Shown here piece after piece: positions 8,071-16,919 of a DNA stretch of 64,000 nt; the first letter of the stretch is position 1; every line of letters starts with the position of its first letter. Source of the DNA: Amycolatopsis decaplanina DSM 44594 (GTDB lineage Bacteria > Actinomycetota > Actinomycetes > Mycobacteriales > Pseudonocardiaceae). Location of the stretch: assembly GCF_000342005.1 (NCBI RefSeq), contig NZ_AOHO01000048.1:1-64000 (forward strand), in the 5' to 3' direction. Position numbers and translations under genes: made by a program. The notes below the pieces were generated by a model, which saw only the letters and a program-made list of their open reading frames with translations, was not told the origin of the DNA and searched no databases.

Positions 8071-9435
8071 TCAGCCGCGCGAGATGCGGGTCATTTCGTC
8101 GCGTTCCACGACCTTGACGCGGTCCCGGCCGTGCGGGGCGCCGAGGGATTTCTCGTGGGCGTCGAGTTTGCCCCAGCCTTCCCACGTGGTGAAGGGAATG
8201 CCGCGTTCGGTGAGGAAGCCGAGGATCGCGTCGGGGTCGTCCACGGCCGGGGCCGTGAGCTTGTCGGCGTCGGCCAGCAGGCTCGCGATCGTTTCGGCCG
8301 CGTCGCCCTTGGTGTGGCCGATGAGGCCGACCGGGCCGCGCTTGATCCAGCCGGTCACGTAGACGCCCGGTACCTGGTCCTCGTCGATGTCCAGCACCCG
8401 GCCCGCCTGGTTCGGCACGGTCCCGGTGGTGTGGTCGAACGGGACCTCCGGCAGATGCGACGACAGGTAACCTACCGCGCGGTAAACGGCCTGCACGTCC
8501 CAATCGTGGAATTCGCCGGTGCCGCGCACGTTGCCGTCACCGGTCAGTTCGGTGCGCTCGGTCCGCAGCCCGACGACCTTGCCGTCTTCGCCGAGGACTT
8601 CGGACGGCGAGTGCAGGAAGTGCAGGTGAAGCCGCTTCGGCCGGTCGCCCTGGTCACGGATCGCCCACTCCTGCAGCGTCTTCACGACCATGTCGATCTG
8701 CTTCGACGCCCGCAGCGCGGCGATGCTGCCCTCGTCGAACTCGATGTCCTCGGGGTAGACGATGACCTCGACGTTCGGCGAGTGGTCCAGCTCGCGCAGC
8801 TCCAGCGGCGTGAACTTCGCCTGAGCCGGGCCGCGGCGCCCGAACACGTGCACGTCGGTGACCGGGCTGGCCTTCAGCCCCTGGTAGACGTTGTCCGGGA
8901 TGTCGGTGCTGAGCAGCTCGTCGGCGGTCTTCGCGAGGACCCGCGCCACGTCGAGCGCCACGTTCCCGACGCCGAGGACCGCGACCGAGGTCGCGTTCAG
9001 CGGCCAGGTGCGCGGCACGTCCGGGTGCCCGTCGTACCAGGAGACGAAGTCCGCGGCGCCGTAGCTGCCGTCGAGGTCGATGCCGGGGATGTCGAGCGCG
9101 CGGTCGGCCATGGCGCCGGTCGAGAAGATCACCGCGTCGTAGAACTGGCGCAGGTCGTCGAGCTTCAGGTCGGTCCCGTAGTCGACATTGCCCAGCAGCC
9201 GGATGTTCGGCTTGTCGAGGACCTTGTGCAGGGCGGTGACGATGCCCTTGATCCGGGGGTGGTCGGGCGCGACGCCGTACCGGATCAGCCCGAACGGCGC
9301 CGGCATGCGCTCGAACAGGTCGATCGTTACAGATCCAGCGCTGTCGGAGGACTTGTCGAGCAGGTCGGCCGCGTAGATGCCGGCCGGACCGGCACCCACG
9401 ATGGCTACACGAAGAGAACGGCTCACTCCTACCAC
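8071..9435 (-). CDS. fprA: Ferredoxin/adrenodoxin-type NADP(+) reductase (FprA-like)
   Basis: The protein has about 454 residues. An FAD-binding GxGxxG sits at the N-terminus (VAIVGAGPAGIYAA), followed by the diagnostic FGLIRYGVAPDHP. A second Rossmann motif for NADPH is VAVLGVGNVALDVAR, with GRRGPAQAKFT after it, and a late GWIKRGPVGLIGHTK is typical of the FprA and adrenodoxin reductase family. It moves electrons between NADPH and ferredoxins. A GTG at 9426 (VSRSLRVAI) is an equally plausible start. A probable iron box immediately upstream suggests IdeR/DtxR-type control. Confidence 0.93.
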   Translation of the reverse strand: MVGVSRSLRVAIVGAGPAGIYAADLLDKSSDSAGSVTIDLFERMPAPFGLIRYGVAPDHPRIKGIVTALHKVLDKPNIRLLGNVDYGTDLKLDDLRQFYDAVIFSTGAMADRALDIPGIDLDGSYGAADFVSWYDGHPDVPRTWPLNATSVAVLGVGNVALDVARVLAKTADELLSTDIPDNVYQGLKASPVTDVHVFGRRGPAQAKFTPLELRELDHSPNVEVIVYPEDIEFDEGSIAALRASKQIDMVVKTLQEWAIRDQGDRPKRLHLHFLHSPSEVLGEDGKVVGLRTERTELTGDGNVRGTGEFHDWDVQAVYRAVGYLSSHLPEVPFDHTTGTVPNQAGRVLDIDEDQVPGVYVTGWIKRGPVGLIGHTKGDAAETIASLLADADKLTAPAVDDPDAILGFLTERGIPFTTWEGWGKLDAHEKSLGAPHGRDRVKVVERDEMTRISRG

Positions 9436-9441
9436 GGTAAG

Positions 9442-9460
9442 TTAGGTTCCCCTAACAATC
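9442..9460. promoter_or_regulatory. Probable IdeR/DmdR iron box
   Basis: The 19-mer TTAGGTTCCCCTAACAATC matches the left half (TTAGGTT) and the inner right half (CTAAC) of the IdeR/DtxR consensus. The last four bases and the centre differ. It lies just upstream of the fprA-like start, where a repressor would block transcription. Iron control of this gene is inferred from the site alone. Confidence 0.55.
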
Positions 9461-9498
9461 ATTGTGATCTGGCGTACGGTCCACCTGGTGGGAGCCGC

Positions 9499-9504
9499 TA
9501 AGCT
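9499..9504 (+). promoter_or_regulatory. -10 element of a probable leaderless promoter for trpG/pabA
   Basis: TAAGCT lies 6 nt before the ATG at 9511, and no ribosome site is visible. This TANNNT-N6-7-start spacing is the standard actinobacterial leaderless arrangement. No convincing -35 hexamer was identified. Confidence 0.55.
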
Positions 9505-9510
9505 GATTCC

Positions 9511-10155
9511 ATGCGCGTGCTCGTCGTCGACAACTACGACAGTTTTGTCTACAACCTGGTCCAGTACCTGGCCCAGCTCGGCGCCGACTGCACCGTCTGG
9601 CGCAACGACGTCGTGGACATCGACAAGCTCGGCGAGTTCGACGCGGTGCTCGTCTCTCCCGGTCCCGGAACCCCGGAACGCGCTGGTCAGAGCATGGACG
9701 TCATCCGTAAATGCGCCGAGGAGCGCATCCCGATGCTCGGCGTCTGCCTCGGCCACCAGGCCCTCGGTGTCGTCTTCGGCGCCACTGTCGACCGCGCCCC
9801 GGAACTGCTGCACGGCAAGACCAGTCAGGTCCACCATTCGGGCGACGGAGTGCTCGCCGGGCTCCCTTCGGAATTCACCGCGACGCGGTATCACTCGCTG
9901 ACCGTTTTGCCGGAAACCATCGACGACGGCGTGTTTGAGATCACAGGCCGCACGGAGTCCGGCGTGGTGATGGGCATGCGGCACCGCGAGCTGCCGCTCG
10001 AGGGCGTCCAGTTCCACCCCGAGTCCGTGCTCACCCAGGGCGGGCACCGGATGCTGGCGAACTGGATGGCTTCGGCCGGGCACCCGGTCCCCGACGCGAC
10101 GGTCAACGAACTCGAACAGGCGACCCGCGCGCTGCAGAAGGCCGCTGCTGCGTGA
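9511..10155 (+). CDS. trpG: Glutamine amidotransferase, anthranilate/aminodeoxychorismate synthase component II
   Basis: The 214-residue class I glutaminase has catalytic Cys79 (GVCLGHQ), His169 and Glu171 (VQFHPES), and the N-terminal VVDNYDSFVYNL typical of TrpG/PabA. It supplies ammonia to a chorismate-using partner that is not in this window. It could therefore serve tryptophan, folate or both. The position before pknB matches mycobacterial trpG (Rv0013). Its stop overlaps the next start (GTGA), placing it at the head of a four-gene operon. Confidence 0.88.
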   Translation: MRVLVVDNYDSFVYNLVQYLAQLGADCTVWRNDVVDIDKLGEFDAVLVSPGPGTPERAGQSMDVIRKCAEERIPMLGVCLGHQALGVVFGATVDRAPELLHGKTSQVHHSGDGVLAGLPSEFTATRYHSLTVLPETIDDGVFEITGRTESGVVMGMRHRELPLEGVQFHPESVLTQGGHRMLANWMASAGHPVPDATVNELEQATRALQKAAAA

Positions 10156-10964
10156 CCTCGCTGATCCGGCTCGAAGGAGTCGGAAAGCGCTACGGCCGCG
10201 GCGAACCGGTGCTCGTCGACGTCGACCTCGATGTCCCGCCGGGCCGCGTGATCGGCGTCCTCGGCTCGAACGGCTCGGGAAAGTCGACGCTTCTCAGGAT
10301 CCTCGCGGCGCTTTCCCGTGAGACCTCGGGAACCGTCGTGGGCAGCCCACGTGTCGGCTACCTGCCGGACCGCTTCCCGGCGGGGCAGCGGATGAGCGCC
10401 AGGGCGTACCTGCGGCACATGGCCCGCATCGACGGACTTGCCGACTTGTCGGCAATCGATCCTCTGCTGGACAGACTGGCGCTGGTCGGCGGCCCGGACG
10501 CGCCCCTGCGGACCCTGTCGAAGGGCAACGCACAGAAGGTCGGCCTCGCCCAAGCCGTCCTGGCCGAGCCGGAACTGCTGATCCTCGACGAGCCCTGGTC
10601 CGGCCTCGACGTCGAAGCCCACGCCGTGCTCGGCGAACTCGTCGCCGAGACCAAGGCACGGGGCGCGAGCGTGGTCTTCACCGACCACCGCGCGACCGCC
10701 GTGCACGCCCACGCCGACGACGTCTACCGAATGGACGACGGCCTCCTGACCCGCGTCGAATCGGCGACGAAAGCCGAGAGCGCGACGAGGATCGTCCTTC
10801 ACGGACCCGGCGGCGACTGGTCTTCGGAGCCCGGTGTGAGCCAGGCCGTGGCCGAGGGCGAGCGAGTCGTCTTGACGGTCGAAGCCGGGCAAACGGACGC
10901 CGTCCTGCTGCGCGCGCTCAACCGCGGATTCTCGGTCCGGGAGGTGGCGCCTTGCTCGCCATGA
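10152..10964 (+). CDS. ABC transporter ATP-binding protein
   Basis: The protein has 270 residues. Walker A is GSNGSGKST, the signature is LSKGNAQKV (a variant of LSGGQ), and Walker B is LLILDEPWSGLD. The switch residue is the His in TDHRATAV. The C-terminal 50 residues are an extra domain unlike the core. It starts at GTG overlapping the upstream stop and overlaps the next membrane-protein gene (ATGA). Together they look like a small ABC exporter. The substrate is unknown. Confidence 0.85.
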   Translation: MTSLIRLEGVGKRYGRGEPVLVDVDLDVPPGRVIGVLGSNGSGKSTLLRILAALSRETSGTVVGSPRVGYLPDRFPAGQRMSARAYLRHMARIDGLADLSAIDPLLDRLALVGGPDAPLRTLSKGNAQKVGLAQAVLAEPELLILDEPWSGLDVEAHAVLGELVAETKARGASVVFTDHRATAVHAHADDVYRMDDGLLTRVESATKAESATRIVLHGPGGDWSSEPGVSQAVAEGERVVLTVEAGQTDAVLLRALNRGFSVREVAPCSP

Positions 10965-11596
10965 CCCGCTACCACCTCGCGCTACTCGGCCATTCCCAGC
11001 GCTACCTTCCCGCGATCCTCGCCTATCTCGCGGTCAACACCGTGCTCTACACGGACCCGAAATCACCGCTGCTGCCGCAATACGGGATCAGCGCCGGTTC
11101 GCTCCTGGTGGTCTCGTGCTGGTTGACCATCGCGATGCTCGACGTCGAGGACCCGGTCCAGCGGCTGGTGACGTTCAGCCACGCACGACGCTGGCGATCG
11201 GTCCTCGGTGGCGCCACGCTGGCCGTCTTCGGCTGCGCCGCGGTGCTGATCGTCGTGACACTCGGGTGGTCGGGCCTCCGCTCCGGCGGCTTCCCGATCG
11301 GCACCCTCGCTCTCGGCGCCGCCGCGCACGCGCTGTGCGTGCTGTTCGGGATCGCGATCGGCCTGCCCTGTTCGCGGCTGCTGGTCCCGCGCGTCGGCTG
11401 GTCCGCGCTCGCCGCGATCTTCGCCCTCGCCGCCGTGCTCCTGGTGAAGTGGCTGCCGCTGGCCAACCCGCTGCTGCGTGCCTTGACCTCGCAACAACCA
11501 CTGGCCGGCCCGTTCACGGTGGCCGTCGTGGCGGCGGTCGCCGCCTTGCCGCTGAGCGCGACGGCCGTCGGACTCCTGCTCCGCCGCAACGCCTGA
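10961..11596 (+). CDS. Membrane protein, probable permease partner of the preceding ABC ATPase
   Basis: The 211-residue protein has about six hydrophobic helices and no soluble domain. The ATG at 10961 overlaps the ATPase stop in an ATGA quartet, so I prefer it to the TTG at 10952. Tight coupling and membrane topology argue that it is the ABC partner, although I see no named permease motif. Its TGA overlaps the start of the P-loop kinase gene. Confidence 0.75.
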   Translation: MTRYHLALLGHSQRYLPAILAYLAVNTVLYTDPKSPLLPQYGISAGSLLVVSCWLTIAMLDVEDPVQRLVTFSHARRWRSVLGGATLAVFGCAAVLIVVTLGWSGLRSGGFPIGTLALGAAAHALCVLFGIAIGLPCSRLLVPRVGWSALAAIFALAAVLLVKWLPLANPLLRALTSQQPLAGPFTVAVVAAVAALPLSATAVGLLLRRNA

Positions 11597-12135
11597 TGCC
11601 GCGTCTCATCGCGCTCAACGGTCCGCCCGCCTGCGGGAAATCGACGCTCGCCCGGCTGTACGCCGAAGACCACCCGTTGACGCTGAACCTCGACATCGAC
11701 CGGATCCGCGGCCTGCTCGGCGCCTGGCGCGACGACCCCGCGAAAGCCGGAGTGCTCGCCAGGGACCTCGCCATGAGCGCCGCGCGCACCCATCTGCTCG
11801 CCGGCCACGACGTGATCGTCCCGCAGTTCCTCGGCCGCGCCGATCTGCTCGAACGTCTCGAAACGCTCGCCGGCGAGATGGCCGCGGACTTCCACGAGAT
11901 CGTCCTTCTCGACACCAAGGACAACGTGCTCCGGCGGTTCGCCGAGCGCACGCGGGCAGCGGCCGAGCCCGAACATGTCGAGGCGCACGAGATGCTGGGC
12001 GGGCCCGAACAGCTCGCGGCGATGTACGACAGGCTCGTGGCCCTCATCGCCACGCGACCGAAGGCGGTTGTGGTGCACACCAGTGCCGGGCGGATTCAGC
12101 AGGCCTACCGAGGACTTCTCGAACAGCTGACCTGA
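11596..12135 (+). CDS. P-loop NTPase, probable small-molecule kinase (AAA_33 type)
   Basis: The protein is 179 residues. The Walker A motif LNGPPACGKSTLA is close to the N-terminus, followed by LNLDIDRIRGLLG, a pattern found in zeta-toxin/chloramphenicol-phosphotransferase-like kinases. The later basic stretch RRFAERTRA could form the lid. It probably phosphorylates a small metabolite or antibiotic, but the substrate is unknown. The gene is last in the trpG operon and is followed at once by a strong terminator. Confidence 0.75.
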   Translation: MPRLIALNGPPACGKSTLARLYAEDHPLTLNLDIDRIRGLLGAWRDDPAKAGVLARDLAMSAARTHLLAGHDVIVPQFLGRADLLERLETLAGEMAADFHEIVLLDTKDNVLRRFAERTRAAAEPEHVEAHEMLGGPEQLAAMYDRLVALIATRPKAVVVHTSAGRIQQAYRGLLEQLT

Positions 12136-12137
12136 AA

Positions 12138-12168
12138 AGGGCCCCGCACGGAAACCGTGCGGGGCCCT
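12138..12168. terminator. Strong hairpin terminator after the trpG operon
   Basis: Perfect 14-bp GC-rich arms (12138-12151 and 12155-12168) surround a 3-nt AAA loop, with a short pyrimidine tail. It lies between convergent operons, 3 nt after the kinase stop and 19 nt from the pknB 3' end, so it may act in both directions. Confidence 0.88.
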
Positions 12169-12186
12169 CTCACGTTCAGCGCTTGA

Positions 12187-14148
12187 TCACGGAGGCGGGA
12201 AGAGCCGTGAACTCGACGACGTCGGCGTCTCGTCGCCTTCGACGATGAACAGCGTGACCGGTGCGTTCTTCGCGACCTTCGAACCGGCCTGCGGGTTGGT
12301 CTTGCTGACCTTGCCCGCCAGGTCCCGGTCACCGTTCTTGTCGGCCTGCGTGTCCAGGTTGCCGGTCCAGCCCAGCTGCTGCAGCTGGCGCGTCGCCTGC
12401 TCCTCGGTCATGCCCTTCAGGTTCGGCATGTCGAAGGTCTCCTGGCCGCCATTCGACACGGACAGCTTGACCACACTGCCGACGGGGACCTTGCCGCCGT
12501 TCGGGGTCTGATCGATCACCGTGCCCTTGGGCTGGTCGGAGTCCACGTTGGTGACCTGCGGGGTGAACCCGGCCGCCTTCAACCCGGCCTCGGCCTCGGC
12601 CTGAGTCTTGCCCTTGTAGTTCGGGACCGTCTTCAGTTCCTGGGACTTGGCGACCGTGATGTCGACCTTGGCCCCCTGATCGACCTCGGCCTGCGCGGCC
12701 GGGTTCTGTGACGTGACCTTGCCGGCTTCGTTCGGGTCGGTGCTCTCTTCCTCGGTGGTCGCGCCGAGCTTCAGTCCTGCTTCGGTCAGCGCAGCAAGAG
12801 CCTCGGCCGCGGTCTTGCCCTTGAGGTCCGGCGTCTTGACCTTGCTCGGCTTCGCGCCGACGGTCAGCGTGATCTTGTCCGAGGTCGGCCTCACCTGCCC
12901 CTGGTCCGGGCTGATCGCGATGACCTTGTCGATGTCGTTCTCGTCGCAGGCGGGCAGCCCGTTGACGGCCTCCCCGGTGCAAGGCACCTTCTTGGTCGGC
13001 TCGAACGAGTCGAACCCGGCGGTCCGGAGCGTCTCCTTCGCCTTGAGTTCGGACTGGCCCACGACCGTCGGGATCGCCTTGCTCTCCGCGCCGGTGTCGC
13101 GGAACGCGCCCATCAGCCACATGATCAGCAGCACGATGGCCGCCAGCGACACCACGAGACCGGCGATCAACCAGGCACGGCGCTTCTTCTTCGCGGCCGG
13201 GTCTTCGTCGTCTTCCTCGTACTGGTCGTAGCGCTGCGGCACCCGGCGGTCGGAGTCCATGACCTGGGTGCGCTCGTCCTCCGACATCACCATCGGCGCG
13301 GACGGCCGCTGGCCGGACAGCGTGCGGACCAGATCCGAACGCATCTCCGCCGACGACTGGTACCGGTTCGCCGGGCCCTTCGCGAGCGCCTTGAGCACGA
13401 CGGCGTCGAGTTCCGGCGCCACGGCCGGGTTCACCGACGACGGCGGGTTCGGGTCTTCCCGGACGTGCTGGTACGCCACCGCCACGGGCGAGTCACCGGT
13501 GAACGGCGGTTCGCCGGTGACGAGTTCGTACAGCACGCAACCGGCGGCGTAGACGTCGGAACGCGCGTCGACGGACTCACCGCGGGCCTGCTCCGGCGAC
13601 AGATACTGCGCTGTGCCGATCACCGCGGCGGTCTGCGTCATCGCGGACTGCCCGTCGTGCATGGCGCGCGCGATGCCGAAGTCCATCACCTTGACGGCGC
13701 CGTTCTTCGTGATCATCACGTTCGCCGGTTTGACGTCGCGGTGCACGATCCCGTGCCGGTGCGAGAAGTCCAGCGCCGCGCAGACGTCGGCCATGACCTC
13801 CATCGCCCGCTTCTGCGACATCGGCCCTTCGGTCTTCACGATGTCCCGCAGAGTCCGTCCTTCGACGTACTCCATCACGATGTAGGGCAGCGGGCCGAAC
13901 TCGGTGTTCGTCTCTCCGGTGTCGTAGACGGCGACGATCGCCGGGTGGTTCAGTGCCGCCGCGTTCTGTGCCTCGCGACGGAAACGTTCTTGGAACTGGG
14001 GATCCCGCGCCAGGTCGGCACGCAGGATCTTGATCGCCACCTCCCGGCCCAGGCGCACGTCGTGGCCGTGGTGGACCTCGGACATGCCTCCATAGCCGAG
14101 CGTCTCGCCCAGCTCGTAGCGGTTGCTGAGCAGTCTTGGTGTGCTCAT
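12187..14148 (-). CDS. pknB: Serine/threonine protein kinase PknB with four PASTA domains
   Basis: The protein has 653 residues. The cytoplasmic kinase domain shows catalytic Lys40, HRDVKPAN with Asp138, DFG Asp156, and activation-loop Thr171/Thr173. These are the same positions as in M. tuberculosis PknB. One transmembrane helix (about 333-355) is followed by four PASTA repeats that bind muropeptides outside the cell. It controls cell-wall synthesis and division. The ATG at 14148 overlaps the pknA stop (ATGA) and is the last gene of the operon. A longer N-terminus is rejected. Confidence 0.97.
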   Translation of the reverse strand: MSTPRLLSNRYELGETLGYGGMSEVHHGHDVRLGREVAIKILRADLARDPQFQERFRREAQNAAALNHPAIVAVYDTGETNTEFGPLPYIVMEYVEGRTLRDIVKTEGPMSQKRAMEVMADVCAALDFSHRHGIVHRDVKPANVMITKNGAVKVMDFGIARAMHDGQSAMTQTAAVIGTAQYLSPEQARGESVDARSDVYAAGCVLYELVTGEPPFTGDSPVAVAYQHVREDPNPPSSVNPAVAPELDAVVLKALAKGPANRYQSSAEMRSDLVRTLSGQRPSAPMVMSEDERTQVMDSDRRVPQRYDQYEEDDEDPAAKKKRRAWLIAGLVVSLAAIVLLIMWLMGAFRDTGAESKAIPTVVGQSELKAKETLRTAGFDSFEPTKKVPCTGEAVNGLPACDENDIDKVIAISPDQGQVRPTSDKITLTVGAKPSKVKTPDLKGKTAAEALAALTEAGLKLGATTEEESTDPNEAGKVTSQNPAAQAEVDQGAKVDITVAKSQELKTVPNYKGKTQAEAEAGLKAAGFTPQVTNVDSDQPKGTVIDQTPNGGKVPVGSVVKLSVSNGGQETFDMPNLKGMTEEQATRQLQQLGWTGNLDTQADKNGDRDLAGKVSKTNPQAGSKVAKNAPVTLFIVEGDETPTSSSSRLFPPP

Positions 14149-15452
14149 CTCTGCGTGCCGTTCCATTCCGTCCAAGGTTTGCTGCTCATCATTCCTGGAT
14201 TCGCCTGTCCGGCCGGCTCCTCGGTGCCGCCCTCCGTCGGCACCGCGGGGTATGCGGATGTCGGCGAAAGACCTTCAGGCTTCTTACCCGGAGCCGGTGC
14301 CTGTTCACTCGTTTCCACGCCGCCCGACCGCGGTCCGTTGCCCGAACCGACCAGTCTCACGATGAGGAACGCTCCTGCCACCAGTACTGCGATCAGGATC
14401 ACCGCGAGCAGCACCCACCAGCCCCATTGCGGCCGTCTGCCCGGCAGCCGGCGGACCGCCATCGGCGGCGGGCCGGTGACCGGGTGCATCGCCGGATGCG
14501 ACGCCGGCCCGACGGCCGCCATCGGGTTCGGCGGCGAATGCGGGCCGGGCGGCATCTGCTGCGGCATCACGGGCTGACCGGCCGAGTAGGCCACGTTGAC
14601 CAGCCCGGACGGCGTCGGCAGCGGCAGACCGGCGCGGACCGCCGCGACAGCGGCCGCGAACTCGCCGCCGTTGTTGTACCGCTGTCTCGGATCCTTGATC
14701 AGGGTCGCTTCGATGACCGCGCGGGTGCCCGGCGGCACGTCCGGCGGCAGCGGCGGCGGGAGGTCGCGGATGTGCATCATCGCGACGGTCACCGCGTTCT
14801 CCGACAGGAACGGCCGGTGCCCGGTGAGGCATTCGTAGCCGCACACGGCCAGCGAGTAGACGTCGCTCGCCGGTTCGGCGTTGTGCCCGAGCGCCTGCTC
14901 GGGGGCGATGTAGTGGGCGGTGCCCATGACCATGCCGGACCTGGTCACCGGAGCGGCGTCGGCGGCCTTCGCGACACCGAAGTCGGTGATCTTCACTTGT
15001 CCGGCCGGGGTCACCATGATGTTGCCCGGTTTGACGTCGCGGTGCACGAGACCGGTTTCGTGCGCGGCCTGCAGCGCGTTACCGGCCTGCTCGAGAATGT
15101 CCAGGGTGCGCTCGGCGTTCAGCCGTCCTTCGCGAGCGATGATCGCGGCCAGCGGATCGCCTTCGACCAGCTCCATCACCAGATACGCGATCGACAGCTC
15201 GTCCGCGACCGTCTCGCCGTAGTCGTGCACCGCGGCGATGCCGGGGTGGTTCAGCGACGCGGTCATCCGCGCCTCTGTCCGGAACCGGTGCAGGAACTCC
15301 GCGTCGCCGGACAGCTCCGCCTTCAGGATCTTGACCGCGACCGTCCGGTCCAGCCGCGTGTCACTGGCCTGCCAGACCTCGCCCATCCCGCCGACGGCGA
15401 TCCGGTTCGTCAGCTTGTACCGGTCGGCCAGCAGCTGACCCGAGGACAGCAT
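14145..15452 (-). CDS. pknA: Serine/threonine protein kinase PknA
   Basis: The 435-residue protein has an N-terminal kinase domain with Lys41, HRDVKPGN (Asp139), DFG (Asp157) and activation-loop Thr170. A Pro/Gly-rich juxtamembrane linker and one transmembrane helix (about 345-367) follow. The short external tail lacks PASTA repeats, which is the PknA layout. It acts with PknB in morphogenesis and division control. It is separated by 3 nt from pbpA and overlaps pknB, so the three are co-expressed. Confidence 0.95.
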   Translation of the reverse strand: MLSSGQLLADRYKLTNRIAVGGMGEVWQASDTRLDRTVAVKILKAELSGDAEFLHRFRTEARMTASLNHPGIAAVHDYGETVADELSIAYLVMELVEGDPLAAIIAREGRLNAERTLDILEQAGNALQAAHETGLVHRDVKPGNIMVTPAGQVKITDFGVAKAADAAPVTRSGMVMGTAHYIAPEQALGHNAEPASDVYSLAVCGYECLTGHRPFLSENAVTVAMMHIRDLPPPLPPDVPPGTRAVIEATLIKDPRQRYNNGGEFAAAVAAVRAGLPLPTPSGLVNVAYSAGQPVMPQQMPPGPHSPPNPMAAVGPASHPAMHPVTGPPPMAVRRLPGRRPQWGWWVLLAVILIAVLVAGAFLIVRLVGSGNGPRSGGVETSEQAPAPGKKPEGLSPTSAYPAVPTEGGTEEPAGQANPGMMSSKPWTEWNGTQR

Positions 15453-15455
15453 CCG

Positions 15456-16919
15456 CTATCCACCCCCGAGCATGGCATTGACGGCGGCGCGGCCGATCTC
15501 CGCGGCCACGGTGCCACCGGTCGCTTCGAGCCCGCGGTTACCCCCGGACTCGACGACCACCGCGACGGCGATCTTCGGGTCCATCGCCGGCGCGAACCCG
15601 GTGTACCAGGCGTGCGGCGGGGTGTTCTTCGGGTCGTTGCCGTGCTCGGCGGTGCCGGTCTTGGAGGCGATCTGGATGTCGCCGCGTTTGCCGGCGCCCT
15701 TCGTGTTCTCCTCGGACGCCAGCATCATGTCGCGCAGGACCGCGGCGTTCGCACTGGACATCGCGGCGTCACCGGTCAGTTCGGTGGGGGTGTAGTCCTC
15801 GATGGTCGACAGGTTCGGCGCCAGCAGCGACTGCACGAGCTGCGGCTTCATCGCCATGCCGTTGTTCGCGATGGTGGCCGAGAGCAGGCAGTCCTGCAGG
15901 GGCGTCAGGCGCACGTCGCGCTGCCCGATGGCGCTCTGGAACAGGGCCGCCTTCGATTCGAGCGGACCGAGGGAGGAGGCGGCGACCCGCATCGGCACGG
16001 TCAGGTCCTCGCCGACACCGAAGTTCTTCGCCGTCGCGTTCAGCTTGTCCTTGCCGAGCTCGCCCGCGAGTTCGGCGAAGGGAACGTTGCAGGAGTACCG
16101 CAGCGCTTCCTTCAACGTGCTGCCCTTGCAGGCCGCGCCACCGTAGTTCTCCAGCGTCGTCTGCGTGCCGGGGAGTTTGACGTTGGGCGCGGTGTTGACC
16201 GGCATGTCCGCCGTCTTGCCGTCCTCGAGCGCGGCCGCGGTCACCAACAGCTTGGCCGTCGATCCCGGCGGGTAGGTTTCCGAGATCGCGCGGTTCAGCA
16301 TCGGCTTCTTGGGATCGTCGCGCCACTGCCCCCAGGCCGCGATCTGCTCCTTGCCGACGTGCGAGGCGAGCTTGTTCGGGTCGTACGACGGCGTCGAGAC
16401 CATGGCCAGGATGCGCCCGGTCTTGGGCTCCATCGCGACCACCGAGCCGGTGTAGCCCTTCTGCGTCATCAGGTCGTAGGCGGCCTTCTGCACGGCCGGG
16501 TTGATCGTCAGCCGCACGTTCCCGCCGCGCGGGTCTCGGCCGGTGACCATGTCCGACAGACGCCGCACGAACAGCCGCGGGTCGGAACCGTTGAGGACGT
16601 CGTCCTCGGACCGCTCCAGACCGCCCGAGCCGTAGTTGATCGAGTAGTAGCCGGTGACCGGTGCGTACATCGGGCCGTCTACGTAGGTCCGGATGAACTT
16701 GTACTTGTCGTTCGACGGGTCGACCTTCGCGAGCGCGGAGCCGTCGGGCGTCACGATCAGCCCGCGCTGGCGGGAGTACTCCTCGTAGAGCACCCGAAGG
16801 TTGCGCGAATCCGTGCGGTAGTCGTCGGCCTTGACCACCTGGATGTAGGTGGCGTTGGCGAGCAGGAGCACCACCATGACGAGCATGGCGACGCCGACCT
16901 TGCGGAGCGGGGTGTTCAC
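15456..16919 (-). CDS. pbpA: Class B penicillin-binding protein PbpA
   Basis: The protein has 487 residues. A short cytoplasmic end and membrane anchor (about 8-25) precede a dimerisation domain and a transpeptidase domain. All three active-site motifs are visible: STAK (Ser220/Lys223), SCN (276-278) and KTG (420-422, KTGTAEH). It cross-links peptidoglycan, pairs with RodA, and is a known target of PknB-dependent regulation in mycobacteria. The start overlaps the rodA stop (ATGA). Confidence 0.96.
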   Translation of the reverse strand: MNTPLRKVGVAMLVMVVLLLANATYIQVVKADDYRTDSRNLRVLYEEYSRQRGLIVTPDGSALAKVDPSNDKYKFIRTYVDGPMYAPVTGYYSINYGSGGLERSEDDVLNGSDPRLFVRRLSDMVTGRDPRGGNVRLTINPAVQKAAYDLMTQKGYTGSVVAMEPKTGRILAMVSTPSYDPNKLASHVGKEQIAAWGQWRDDPKKPMLNRAISETYPPGSTAKLLVTAAALEDGKTADMPVNTAPNVKLPGTQTTLENYGGAACKGSTLKEALRYSCNVPFAELAGELGKDKLNATAKNFGVGEDLTVPMRVAASSLGPLESKAALFQSAIGQRDVRLTPLQDCLLSATIANNGMAMKPQLVQSLLAPNLSTIEDYTPTELTGDAAMSSANAAVLRDMMLASEENTKGAGKRGDIQIASKTGTAEHGNDPKNTPPHAWYTGFAPAMDPKIAVAVVVESGGNRGLEATGGTVAAEIGRAAVNAMLGGG

